From assembly GCA_045123575.1 (NCBI GenBank), contig JBGVKG010000042.1, forward strand, positions 1 through 64,000: a stretch of 64,000 nt of DNA, written 5' to 3'. The notes under the pieces were generated by a model, which saw only the letters and a list, made by a program, of their open reading frames with translations, was not told the origin of the DNA and did not search any database. A program made the position numbers and the translations under genes. Source of the DNA: SVEL01 sp045123575. GTDB taxonomy: Bacteria; Bacillota; Clostridia; Lachnospirales; Lachnospiraceae. Each line of letters opens with the position of its first letter. Within the stretch, counting starts at the first letter, position 1. Positions 1 through 7,505 of the stretch are shown piece by piece.

Positions 1-27
1 TTCAAAATACTTTATACTCTTAATCAT

Positions 28-94
28 AGAGGACACCTACCTTTGTTTGTATTGGTTTGAGCGCTAAATACTTTATCACAAAGGGGTGTCCTCT
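28..94. terminator. Long hairpin upstream of the OPT transporter gene
   Basis: AGAGGACACC (28-37) pairs perfectly with GGTGTCCTCT (85-94), and CCTTTGT (40-46) pairs with ACAAAGG (78-84), giving a 17-bp stem with a 2-nt bulge and a loop of about 31 nt. It is followed by TTTCTATG. No gene is visible in bases 1-261. The structure is probably the terminator of a gene left of the window, or a leader element of the OPT gene; a small non-coding mobile repeat is also possible. Confidence 0.5.
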
Positions 95-261
95 TTCTAT
101 GTCTTTATTTAATTTTCCGAATAAAATTTTACGCTAGCAACTGCAGTGTATGGTAAATACTTGTAAATGCGCTAGGTGTATTGTTTTGGTTGTTTCTGAT
201 ATGTTAATATTTTAAAGCGTTATGAATAGTTAAAGAGTATAAATGTAATATGGAGGTACGT

Positions 262-2181
262 ATGGATAATAATAAGGAATTTAAACCATATATCCCTGCA
301 GAAAAGGTAACACCTGAGATTACTATAACATCGGTAGTCACGGGCATACTTTTGGCAGTGATATTTGGAGCGGCCAATGCTTACTTGGGGCTTAGGGTAG
401 GTATGACAGTATCCGCATCTATACCAGCGGCAGTTATCGCTATGGGAGTTATAAAGATAGTAATGCGTAAGAAATCTGTATTGGAAAGTAATATGATACA
501 GACAATAGGTTCGGCAGGTGAATCGCTGGCGGCTGGAGCTATATTTACATTGCCAGCATTGTTCTTGTGGGCATCAGAGGGTGCAATGGATAAGCCTAGT
601 ATAGTCGAGATAACATTGATAGCACTTATAGGTGGTGTATTAGGTATATTCTTTATGGTGCCACTTAGAAATGCCCTGATAGTCAAGGAACATAGTGTGT
701 TGCCATATCCAGAGGGAACAGCTTGTGCAGAGGTGTTATTGGCAGGAGAGAAGAAGGGAGCCAGTGCGGCCGGTGTATTTGTTGGAATGGGTGTTGGCGG
801 TTTATTTAAATTCATCATAGATGGACTTAAGCTTGTTCCGAGTCAGGTGTCTTTGACTGTAAAGGGGTTTGCAGGAGAGATAGGCACGCAGGTATATCCA
901 GCAGTATTTAGTGTGGGATTTATATGTGGACCACGTATTTCGTCGTATATGTTTGCTGGTAGTATTCTAAGCTGGATGGTACTTATACCACTTATAGTAC
1001 TATTTGGCGCCGGCACGGTGTTGTATCCGGCAACGAAAACTGCCGCAGAGATATTTGCCGCTGATGGTGCAAGTGGTATATGGGGGACATATATAAGATA
1101 TATCGGTGCAGGTGCGTTGGCAGCAGGTGGTATCATAAGCTTAATAAAAAGTTTTCCGCTTATAATAGGAACATTTAAAAGTGCTATAAAAAGTGTGTCT
1201 ACATCTAGGAAAGCAGGGAATGCCAGAACGGAGCAGGACATCAGTATAAAGATAGTGTTGATAGCTATATTGATATTGACTATCTTGGTGTGGATTGTGC
1301 CAGCTATACCAGTATCTTTTCTAGGAGCTATTATTATAGTTATATTTGGATTTTTCTTTGCAACCGTATCTTCTAGAATGGTAGGATTAGTAGGTGGTAG
1401 CAACAATCCTGTATCAGGAATGGCTATAGCTACACTTCTGATAGCGACTGTTATATTGAAGGTGACAGGAGAGAATGGTGCAAAAGGTATGAGTGCAGCT
1501 ATAGCTATAGGCTCAATAATATGTATAGTAGCAGCCTTAGCTGGTGATACATCACAGGATCTAAAGACAGGATATCTCCTAGGAGCAACACCTAAGAAAC
1601 AGCAGATAGGAGAGATAATAGGTGTTGTTGTGGCGGCATTGGCCATAGGTGTGACATTGTATGTGTTAGACATGGCATGGGGATTTGGCTCGGAGGAATT
1701 AGCGGCTCCACAGGCAACGCTTATGAAAATGATTATCGAGGGTGTTATGGATGGAAACCTTCCGTGGGGGCTTGTAAGTGTAGGTGTGTTTATAGCTATT
1801 GTAATAGAGATATTGGGGATACCTGTATTACCATTTGCTATAGGTGTCTATCTTCCTATACAGCTTAATGCTTGTATTATGGCAGGTGGCCTTTTAAGAC
1901 TTGCATATAACAAGCTTAAGAAAAGCGAGGAGGAGAAGAAAGCTATAACAAATGATGGTATATTATTTTGCTCTGGAATGATAGCAGGGGAAGGTCTAGT
2001 AGGCATATTATTGGCAGTTCTAGCAATAATAGGTGTTGATGGTATGTTTAATCTGTCTGGCAAGCTTGGTATACCTGTGGTTATTCAAAATGTAGGTAGC
2101 TTGGTTGTACTTGGTATAGTCGCTCTATGCGTGATGAAGTGGTCTCTTTGGAAACGCAATGGAGCAGAGGAAGAGAAATAG
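262..2181 (+). CDS. OPT family oligopeptide transporter
   Basis: This is an integral membrane protein of about 639 residues with many hydrophobic segments and short cytoplasmic loops rich in Lys/Arg. The N-terminal region (AANAYLGLRVGMTVSASIPA) and the later segment with NNPVSGMAIAT are typical of the bacterial OPT family, which imports small peptides or, in some members, metal chelates. The ATG at 262 is preferred over the ATG at 250 because GGAGGT lies at 252-257. The gene stands alone on the plus strand with a PqqD-like gene 58 bp downstream. The substrate cannot be read from the sequence. Confidence 0.9.
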   Translation: MDNNKEFKPYIPAEKVTPEITITSVVTGILLAVIFGAANAYLGLRVGMTVSASIPAAVIAMGVIKIVMRKKSVLESNMIQTIGSAGESLAAGAIFTLPALFLWASEGAMDKPSIVEITLIALIGGVLGIFFMVPLRNALIVKEHSVLPYPEGTACAEVLLAGEKKGASAAGVFVGMGVGGLFKFIIDGLKLVPSQVSLTVKGFAGEIGTQVYPAVFSVGFICGPRISSYMFAGSILSWMVLIPLIVLFGAGTVLYPATKTAAEIFAADGASGIWGTYIRYIGAGALAAGGIISLIKSFPLIIGTFKSAIKSVSTSRKAGNARTEQDISIKIVLIAILILTILVWIVPAIPVSFLGAIIIVIFGFFFATVSSRMVGLVGGSNNPVSGMAIATLLIATVILKVTGENGAKGMSAAIAIGSIICIVAALAGDTSQDLKTGYLLGATPKKQQIGEIIGVVVAALAIGVTLYVLDMAWGFGSEELAAPQATLMKMIIEGVMDGNLPWGLVSVGVFIAIVIEILGIPVLPFAIGVYLPIQLNACIMAGGLLRLAYNKLKKSEEEKKAITNDGILFCSGMIAGEGLVGILLAVLAIIGVDGMFNLSGKLGIPVVIQNVGSLVVLGIVALCVMKWSLWKRNGAEEEK

Positions 2182-2239
2182 AAATAATATGTATGATAAA
2201 ATCTAAATATATAAGTGTAGCAAAGAAGGTTTAACAAAA

Positions 2240-2644
2240 ATGCACAAAAAAGGTATAACAAAAATAAACAAAAATAAAACAACAAAAATATACAAAAACA
2301 AACAAAAAAGAAATGATAATATAGAGAATTATCTTGATAGAATACCAAATAGAGGTACGCATATAACATGGGAAAAAGATGATGAAGGAAGGGTCACATT
2401 ATCTATAGAAAATAAAGGTAGATTAAACAAGATAGCACAAAAGCTCTTTAATAAGCCTAAGGTTAGCTTTATTCATCTAGATGAAATAGGTAGCTATATA
2501 TGGACGGTGATGGATGGAACGAAAAACATTCAGCAGATAGGAGAGGAGGTAGAGAAAGAATTGGGTGAAAAGTCGTATCCTCTATATGAAAGGCTTGCTA
2601 CTTATATGAATATATTGGATAGTTACGATTTTATAGAATGGTAA
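2240..2644 (+). CDS. PqqD-family protein with Lys/Asn-rich N-terminus
   Basis: The body of this 134-residue protein (from about residue 33) has the small PqqD-like winged-helix fold seen in peptide chaperones of radical SAM systems; the segment FIHLDEIGSYIWTVMDG and the following LYERLA are typical. The first 30 residues are low complexity (K, N, T, I), encoded by a run of ACAAAA-like repeats. The start is supported by AAGAAGGT eight bases upstream. No radical SAM partner gene lies nearby, so its client is unknown. It may be cotranscribed with the OPT gene. Confidence 0.7.
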   Translation: MHKKGITKINKNKTTKIYKNKQKRNDNIENYLDRIPNRGTHITWEKDDEGRVTLSIENKGRLNKIAQKLFNKPKVSFIHLDEIGSYIWTVMDGTKNIQQIGEEVEKELGEKSYPLYERLATYMNILDSYDFIEW

Positions 2645-2646
2645 GA

Positions 2647-2720
2647 AATGTACAAAAAACAACAAAAAGTAACAAAAAGCAACAAAAAACAACAAAAAAG
2701 TAACAAAAAGCAACAAAAAT
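2647..2720 (+). repeat. A/C-rich (AACAAAAA)n repeat downstream of the PqqD gene
   Basis: The stretch is built from AACAAAAA-type units. A longer unit, beginning GTAACAAAAAGCAACAAAAA and running on through another ACAACAAAA block, occurs once fully and once partly. The same kind of repeat makes up the 5' end of the PqqD gene (about 2236-2312), so the gene is bracketed by it. G and T are nearly absent, so the RNA would be unstructured. Confidence 0.7.
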
Positions 2721-2749
2721 ACCCGTGACATGAGATAAGTGTCACGGGT
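2721..2749. terminator. Bidirectional terminator between convergent genes
   Basis: ACCCGTGACA and TGTCACGGGT form a perfect 10-bp stem with a 9-nt loop. It lies between the PqqD gene (plus) and the glycosyltransferase gene (minus); the A-rich tract on its left gives a U-tract for the minus-strand transcript. Confidence 0.8.
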
Positions 2750-2760
2750 ACTTAAATAAT

Positions 2761-3831
2761 CTATTGATACGCCTCTGGCATCTGCCACTCGTCTGCCATC
2801 TTGGCATAGGCATCTATCTGTTCCTGTAGATAATCTATCAGTACTATGCTGTCAGGGTCATTTTTCTTAGTGAAATCCATAAGTGCCTGATAGCATCTTT
2901 GTAAGGCACGAAGAGGTAGGATACCGCTTGTGCGGATATCGAGTATACTAGGAGCCTCTGAGGCAGCATTGTAATACCAGATAATCGCTTCGTCATAATT
3001 ATCTTTTGATTCATAATACTGTCCTAATTCATAGCACATTTCAGAACAAGCAGTAGTAACCATATCCTTAAGAGCTAAGCTGAAAAAATCATCTACCGAA
3101 CCTTGTAATCTATATAGATGAGCGAGAATGCATGCTGCATCCTTTCGCAGGTCAGGGTCAGTGGTAGAGCGGTACACGGAACTAAATACTGGGTATGCCT
3201 CCTCAAAATCCTTATCCTCTCCAAGTTTCAACAACTCCTTGGCATACATACGGAATATTCTAGGGGATATAGAACCATCTCTATAAAACGCCTTTAGGAA
3301 TATAGAGAAATCTCGCTTGTGATGGAAGTGCTGTGGCATATGTAATATGACAATATCACTATCATATATTACAGGAGCAGTCTCTACGGTCTCATGAATA
3401 GGGTCAATCCATTGGAAAGTACGCAGACGCTTAAATAACTTTGGTCGGTACTCCTTCTTGGCATTAAGAACAGTATTAAAATCTGATACTGTATGATAGA
3501 GCATCTGCACTATATCTACATTATCTTCTAAAGTTTCCTTCATATATGCGAAACGCTCTCTATTCTCCTCATCTAAGACTTCATCGGCATCAGGTGCATA
3601 TATATAATCCATAGTAGCGTGACTAAAGGAAAAATTCCTAGCAGCGGCAAAATCATCGTGCCAAGCATAGTCATATATTTTATCTGTATATCTAGCAGCT
3701 ACCTCTTTTGTGTTGTCAGTAGAACCAGTATCAACAATGATAATCTCGTCCATCAAATCTGCAACAGAGTCAAGACATCTAGCCAGAATAGCAGCCTCGT
3801 CTTTTACAATCATACATAAGCTAATAGTCAT
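2761..3831 (-). CDS. Family 2 glycosyltransferase with helical-repeat C-terminus
   Basis: The 356-residue protein starts with a GT-A fold: MTISLCMIVKDEAAILARCL, then IIVDTGSTDNT (nucleotide-sugar binding) and APDADEVL (the DxD metal motif) at about residue 79. The C-terminal half is helical and repeat-like (KLGEDKDFEEAYPVF, CYELGQYYESKDNYDEAIIWYYNA), consistent with TPR units found in many clostridial GT2 enzymes. It is expected to transfer a sugar to a glycan or protein at the cytoplasmic face; donor and acceptor are unknown. It is monocistronic and ends just before the shared terminator. Confidence 0.85.
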   Translation of the reverse strand: MTISLCMIVKDEAAILARCLDSVADLMDEIIIVDTGSTDNTKEVAARYTDKIYDYAWHDDFAAARNFSFSHATMDYIYAPDADEVLDEENRERFAYMKETLEDNVDIVQMLYHTVSDFNTVLNAKKEYRPKLFKRLRTFQWIDPIHETVETAPVIYDSDIVILHMPQHFHHKRDFSIFLKAFYRDGSISPRIFRMYAKELLKLGEDKDFEEAYPVFSSVYRSTTDPDLRKDAACILAHLYRLQGSVDDFFSLALKDMVTTACSEMCYELGQYYESKDNYDEAIIWYYNAASEAPSILDIRTSGILPLRALQRCYQALMDFTKKNDPDSIVLIDYLQEQIDAYAKMADEWQMPEAYQ

Positions 3832-3918
3832 AATTCAAGCTCCTTAAAAATGATAGACATATTATAACACAAAAATATGTCTGGTGGCGAGAGGAAAATG
3901 AATATTGGGATAAATATA

Positions 3919-3954
3919 TACCATTGGAGCAAAAAATATTTCTATTAGATTAAA
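3919..3954 (+). promoter_or_regulatory. LytTR-type operator half-sites upstream of the ABC operon
   Basis: TACCATTGGAGCAAA (3919-3933) matches the motif repeated at 7257 and 9599. A degenerate second copy (10 of 15 positions) begins 21 bp later at 3940. LytTR regulators bind direct repeats about two helical turns apart. The 335-bp gap 3832-4166 contains this site, a promoter and two hairpins, but no gene that I can support. Confidence 0.55.
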
Positions 3955-4015
3955 AATATTAATTTTAATACAAGAAGCGCGCTTGTATGTAAAAGGAAAG
4001 GGGGAGTTGAACTAA

Positions 4016-4044
4016 TTGACTTTATTGTAACAATATGATAACAT
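4016..4044 (+). promoter_or_regulatory. Sigma-A promoter of the ABC exporter operon
   Basis: TTGACT (4016-4021) is followed by a 17-bp spacer and TAACAT (4039-4044). The transcript would carry a leader of about 115 nt. Confidence 0.55.
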
Positions 4045-4113
4045 AGTGCACAGATAGCTGGGTGAATAAGAAGAATATACACAGAAAGTGTGATTCTTAT
4101 AAAAATTAGTGGG

Positions 4114-4142
4114 CTATGCTTAGGTCTAGTACCTAAGCATAG
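4114..4142 (+). promoter_or_regulatory. Perfect 12-bp hairpin in the leader of the ABC operon
   Basis: CTATGCTTAGGT (4114-4125) and ACCTAAGCATAG (4131-4142) form a perfect stem with a 5-nt loop just ahead of the ribosome binding site. No U-tract follows, so it is not an obvious terminator. A weaker hairpin (ATAAGAA ... TTCTTAT) precedes it at about 4068-4102. It may stabilise the mRNA or gate translation. Confidence 0.55.
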
Positions 4143-4166
4143 TCAAAATGAAAGGGAGGATAAAAA

Positions 4167-5279
4167 ATGTTAAAATTCTTAAGGAGTAATCTTAAACACA
4201 CATTTAATAATCAAAGAGGTCTTGCACTGTTACTTGTCATAGTACAAATTTTTTCTGTACTCGTAATAGTGTTTTCTTATGGAGTAATAAATCATTACAA
4301 TTTCAAGGTAAATGAGAAGGAAAGTACCACATTGGAATATAACTTTTATACGATAGAAGACGAAGAAGGTTATGGGCGCTGGGTAAGTAAGGATAAGTTA
4401 GATCTGTTTATGAAGAAGGTATTACCTTTTTTAGAGGACAAGTTAGATTATTTTTTTGTAATGGGAGTAGTGGGTGATTATTATTTCCAGTGTTCTAGTG
4501 GTTATAAGAATGGTAAATATATAGTTTCTAGGCAGATAAAAGAAGGAATGGGACTTAAAGAGGAAGAAAAATTTATAAACGAACAAATGAATTCCAGTGA
4601 TAAAATAATGATAGGTTCGAATGAAATTTTAGATGAGGATGGGTATGCCACTATAGATGGTGTAGATTATAAGGTGATAGGTACAGTTGAACATTTTGGA
4701 AATGTGGATGTAATGGTACCATACAAGGTTCTGCCTAGTAATACTAAGGTTTTTTATATATCTTTGTTATTAGAAATGCCTTTGTGGGAGAGTGAGTACA
4801 ATTACATTGCAGATATGATAACAGAATCATTTGGAGCTACTTTTATTATTCCGGAGTTTGAAGGTGTTGTAAATGAAAGCAGTAATAAAGTGTACAGAGA
4901 CATTATGCTTGTAGTTGGATTTGTTATATTCGTATGTGCAGTTAATTATTGTATTATGTACAGGTATATGTTGGAGAAGAGAAGAAGAGAGTTTGCGATT
5001 ACTAGAATATGTGGTTGTTCTAGAGTTAATGCAGGTTTAGTTTATATGATAGAATTGTTGGGAACATCTGTAATTACACTTGTTATAGGAGAAATGTTGT
5101 TTCATTACTGTATATTACCAGCGGCAAAGGAATATTTCTATTATATAGGGATGTTTTATAGTGGGGGAGTGTATATGACTATATCAGCTATCTACATAGG
5201 ACTATTGTTCTTAACATATTTGGTACTTATATGTAGATTTGTGAGAAAAACACCAGTCTCATTGATAAGGGAGGTGTAG
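4167..5279 (+). CDS. ABC transporter permease, FtsX-like (first subunit)
   Basis: The 370-residue protein has one N-terminal membrane segment (about 16-41), a large extracytoplasmic domain, and three C-terminal membrane segments (about 251-365). This MacB/FtsX layout is typical of exporters of peptides or lipids, or of antimicrobial-peptide resistance. The C-terminus VRKTPVSLIREV carries the usual FtsX ending. AAAGGGAGG lies seven bases before the ATG. The next permease gene starts 2 bp after its stop, and an ATPase gene follows. LytTR-like sites upstream suggest control by the nearby two-component system. Confidence 0.8.
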   Translation: MLKFLRSNLKHTFNNQRGLALLLVIVQIFSVLVIVFSYGVINHYNFKVNEKESTTLEYNFYTIEDEEGYGRWVSKDKLDLFMKKVLPFLEDKLDYFFVMGVVGDYYFQCSSGYKNGKYIVSRQIKEGMGLKEEEKFINEQMNSSDKIMIGSNEILDEDGYATIDGVDYKVIGTVEHFGNVDVMVPYKVLPSNTKVFYISLLLEMPLWESEYNYIADMITESFGATFIIPEFEGVVNESSNKVYRDIMLVVGFVIFVCAVNYCIMYRYMLEKRRREFAITRICGCSRVNAGLVYMIELLGTSVITLVIGEMLFHYCILPAAKEYFYYIGMFYSGGVYMTISAIYIGLLFLTYLVLICRFVRKTPVSLIREV

Positions 5280-5281
5280 TT

Positions 5282-6499
5282 ATGATAGCATTAGGGTTTA
5301 ATGAATTTATAAGAAATATTAAGAGAAATATATTGATAGTAATACAGATGATGGCAGTATATATTATTGCTATATTCACTATATCAGCATTTGAAGAACA
5401 GTATAGACTTATGGATGGTGTAGATGACATATTTGATGATACTGGAATGATATTGCAATCTCAATCTATAACCAATAACACATATATTGATAGGAGTTTG
5501 CTAGAAGATATATTAGTAAAGGTAGAACATATAGATTTTGCTGTTAGGTACAATGTAATTGATGAAAGCTATGGGACTACTAGTATAAATATAGTATCAA
5601 GTAATCCGAAAAATATATCATATCGACCAAAATTATTAGATGGTGTATGGTGTGAGGATGCTGCTCACGAGAACGGAGTAATCAATGTTGTGGCAAGTAG
5701 CAATATGCCATTTGATGTTAATGTAGGAGAAAAAATAGAATTTGGTGGTGTTGTATATAAGGTAACTGGAATAGTGGCTACAAATGAGATGATATATGGT
5801 ATCAAGAATTCATTAGAATATACAGAGGCAAGCTATCTTGATTATTACGCACCAATTGATTCCTTGGCAGATTCAGGAATGAATTATTGGTTCATCGCAT
5901 CTTATGACGATTTGCTAAAGTATGATATAAGACTGTTTGAGACTTCACTTTCATGGGGGATGCTTACTACAGTAGATTTCGAGGATGATATAACAGATAA
6001 AGATTTAAAGTATAATATGAAACAGATAATGGACCATTTTGGATATACAGAAGGTGTTGAAATGTTCCTTACAGATGATATGTATGAGTATTCATGGAAT
6101 CTTATTATGGTTAAGATAATGCCGATGCTTATGCTGCTGATAGTTATAATAATTGTTTTAATAGTTTCATTGATTATATCTGGAGCAATTAATATTCTAT
6201 ATGAGAAAAAGAACTACGGTATATATTTTATATGTGGAAATAACTGGAAGAATACGTTTAAGTTATCAATAGTAAACTGGACTATAATGGCAGTTACATC
6301 ACTGACTTTGGCAGGTTGTGCATGTGCATACATATATTCAGCCAAGATATTTAATGGTCTAGTATTGACATTTACAAGTATGCATGCTTACGTTTTAGGC
6401 GCTATAACACTAGTTATGCTTATTATAACAACTATTATACCATTTATAATGCTGCGCAAGATACAGCCAGTAAGTATATTGAAAGAGAACAATAATTAG
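5282..6499 (+). CDS. ABC transporter permease, FtsX-like (second subunit)
   Basis: The 405-residue protein has the same plan as its upstream neighbour: one N-terminal membrane segment (about 16-36), an extracytoplasmic domain, three C-terminal membrane segments, and the ending LRKIQPVSILKEN. The two permeases probably form a heterodimer with two copies of the ATPase encoded next. The low sequence similarity and small size are common for peptide exporters that sit beside LytTR systems. The transported substrate is not evident. Confidence 0.8.
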   Translation: MIALGFNEFIRNIKRNILIVIQMMAVYIIAIFTISAFEEQYRLMDGVDDIFDDTGMILQSQSITNNTYIDRSLLEDILVKVEHIDFAVRYNVIDESYGTTSINIVSSNPKNISYRPKLLDGVWCEDAAHENGVINVVASSNMPFDVNVGEKIEFGGVVYKVTGIVATNEMIYGIKNSLEYTEASYLDYYAPIDSLADSGMNYWFIASYDDLLKYDIRLFETSLSWGMLTTVDFEDDITDKDLKYNMKQIMDHFGYTEGVEMFLTDDMYEYSWNLIMVKIMPMLMLLIVIIIVLIVSLIISGAINILYEKKNYGIYFICGNNWKNTFKLSIVNWTIMAVTSLTLAGCACAYIYSAKIFNGLVLTFTSMHAYVLGAITLVMLIITTIIPFIMLRKIQPVSILKENNN

Positions 6500-6511
6500 G
6501 AGGGGTTAAAT

Positions 6512-7177
6512 ATGATAGAAATAAAGAATATAAATAAAACATACAACAAAGGAAAGTCCAATGCTTTTCAGGCACTTTATGACGTGTCGTTAAAAATAGA
6601 AGATGGCGAGATGGTGGCTATCATTGGTAAATCAGGTGCAGGAAAGTCTACGCTGATGCATATTATTGGCTGTATAGATGACTTTGAATCAGGTACATAC
6701 ATTCTAAATGGTGAGGATATATCTACAGTTAAGGAAGGTAAGCGTTCCAAGATAAGAAATCAGGATATTGGTATAGTTATGCAGGATTTTGCGCTGGTTG
6801 AAGACTATACAGCTATGGAGAATGTAATGATACCATTATATTTTGCCAAGAGTAAGGTAGGAGAGAGTAAGAAAGCTAGAGCGCACAGAGCGTTGGAAAA
6901 GCTAGGTATAGCAGAATTGGCACATAAGAAGGTTAATAAGCTATCAGGAGGTCAGAAACAAAGAGTTGCTATAGCTAGAGCAATGGTTAATAATCCTGGA
7001 ATACTGTTAGCTGATGAGCCAACAGGTGCATTGGATGTGAAGACTTCAGCAGAGATGATGGAGGTATTCAAGGAACTGAATAAACAGGGAATAACAGTTA
7101 TCATCATCACACACGATATGGAGGTGGCACAGGCCTGTGGAAGGGTTGTGGAGATAAGTGATGGAAAGATAGTGTAG
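6512..7177 (+). CDS. ABC transporter ATP-binding protein, MacB/LolD type
   Basis: The 221-residue cytoplasmic ATPase shows Walker A GKSGAGKST (about 39-47), a Q-loop in GIVMQDFAL, signature LSGGQKQR, Walker B ILLADEPTGALD, and the H-loop in IITHD. All key residues are present. It drives the two FtsX-like permeases encoded immediately upstream. AGGAGG lies just upstream of its ATG, and a terminator follows the gene. Confidence 0.92.
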   Translation: MIEIKNINKTYNKGKSNAFQALYDVSLKIEDGEMVAIIGKSGAGKSTLMHIIGCIDDFESGTYILNGEDISTVKEGKRSKIRNQDIGIVMQDFALVEDYTAMENVMIPLYFAKSKVGESKKARAHRALEKLGIAELAHKKVNKLSGGQKQRVAIARAMVNNPGILLADEPTGALDVKTSAEMMEVFKELNKQGITVIIITHDMEVAQACGRVVEISDGKIV

Positions 7178-7191
7178 GTAATAAATGGTGT

Positions 7192-7219
7192 AAAGCGATT
7201 GCGAAAGTAATCGCTTTTT
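7192..7219 (+). terminator. Terminator of the ABC exporter operon
   Basis: AAAGCGATT (7192-7200) pairs with AATCGCTTT, followed by a T-run to 7219. Confidence 0.85.
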
Positions 7220-7256
7220 ATGTGCATTTTTTTGAGGTGATAGTAACCTAAATATA

Positions 7257-7324
7257 TACCGTTGGAGCAAATAAACTACCATTGGAGCAAAACCTATTTA
7301 CTTTTAGAGATATATAAGTATTCT
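7257..7324 (+). promoter_or_regulatory. LytTR direct-repeat operator and promoter of the two-component operon
   Basis: TACCGTTGGAGCAAA (7257-7271) and TACCATTGGAGCAAA (7277-7291) lie exactly 20 bp apart. A -35-like TTTACT starts at 7297 and a -10-like TATTCT at 7319. The 20-bp offset from the second repeat to the -35 is the same as in the copy at 9599. The arrangement suggests activation by the LytTR regulator encoded at 8816-9514, that is, autoregulation. The 328-bp gap 7178-7505 holds a terminator, this element, a possible micropeptide and a hairpin. Confidence 0.65.
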
Positions 7325-7370
7325 AGTCTTGTCCGGACAATACAATAGTATATACGGAAAGGACAAAGAA

Positions 7371-7421
7371 GTGTTTTCAGCAGTTTACGACTGGATTGTC
7401 TCTTGGTATTTTGGAGTCTAA
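7371..7421 (+). CDS. Candidate 16-residue hydrophobic peptide
   Basis: GTG at 7371 opens a 16-codon frame, MFSAVYDWIVSWYFGV, ending in TAA. GGAAAGGAC (7356-7364) gives a well-spaced ribosome binding site. It is the first frame downstream of the LytTR-type promoter and precedes the sensor kinase gene. The aromatic, amphipathic sequence would suit a membrane-active or signalling peptide. I recognise no family. A chance open frame cannot be excluded at this length. Confidence 0.4.
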   Translation: MFSAVYDWIVSWYFGV

Positions 7422-7442
7422 GACGGTAATAATTTTTTCCTT

Positions 7443-7498
7443 CCATAATTAGACAATATTTGTTATATTTTAATATGAAAATGTTGGTCTAATTATGG
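7443..7498 (+). promoter_or_regulatory. 12-bp inverted repeat reaching the kinase ribosome binding site
   Basis: CCATAATTAGAC (7443-7454) pairs perfectly with GTCTAATTATGG (7487-7498) across a 32-nt loop. The right arm ends in the GGAGGG ribosome binding site (7497-7502) of the sensor kinase, so folding could limit kinase translation relative to the upstream peptide. Confidence 0.6.
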
Positions 7499-7505
7499 AG
7501 GGAAA

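Noticed and set aside
843..1673. 276-codon open frame on the minus strand
   Set aside because: It lies wholly opposite the OPT transporter gene, has a Pro/Ile/Thr/Ala-rich composition typical of antisense shadow frames, and no convincing ribosome binding site.
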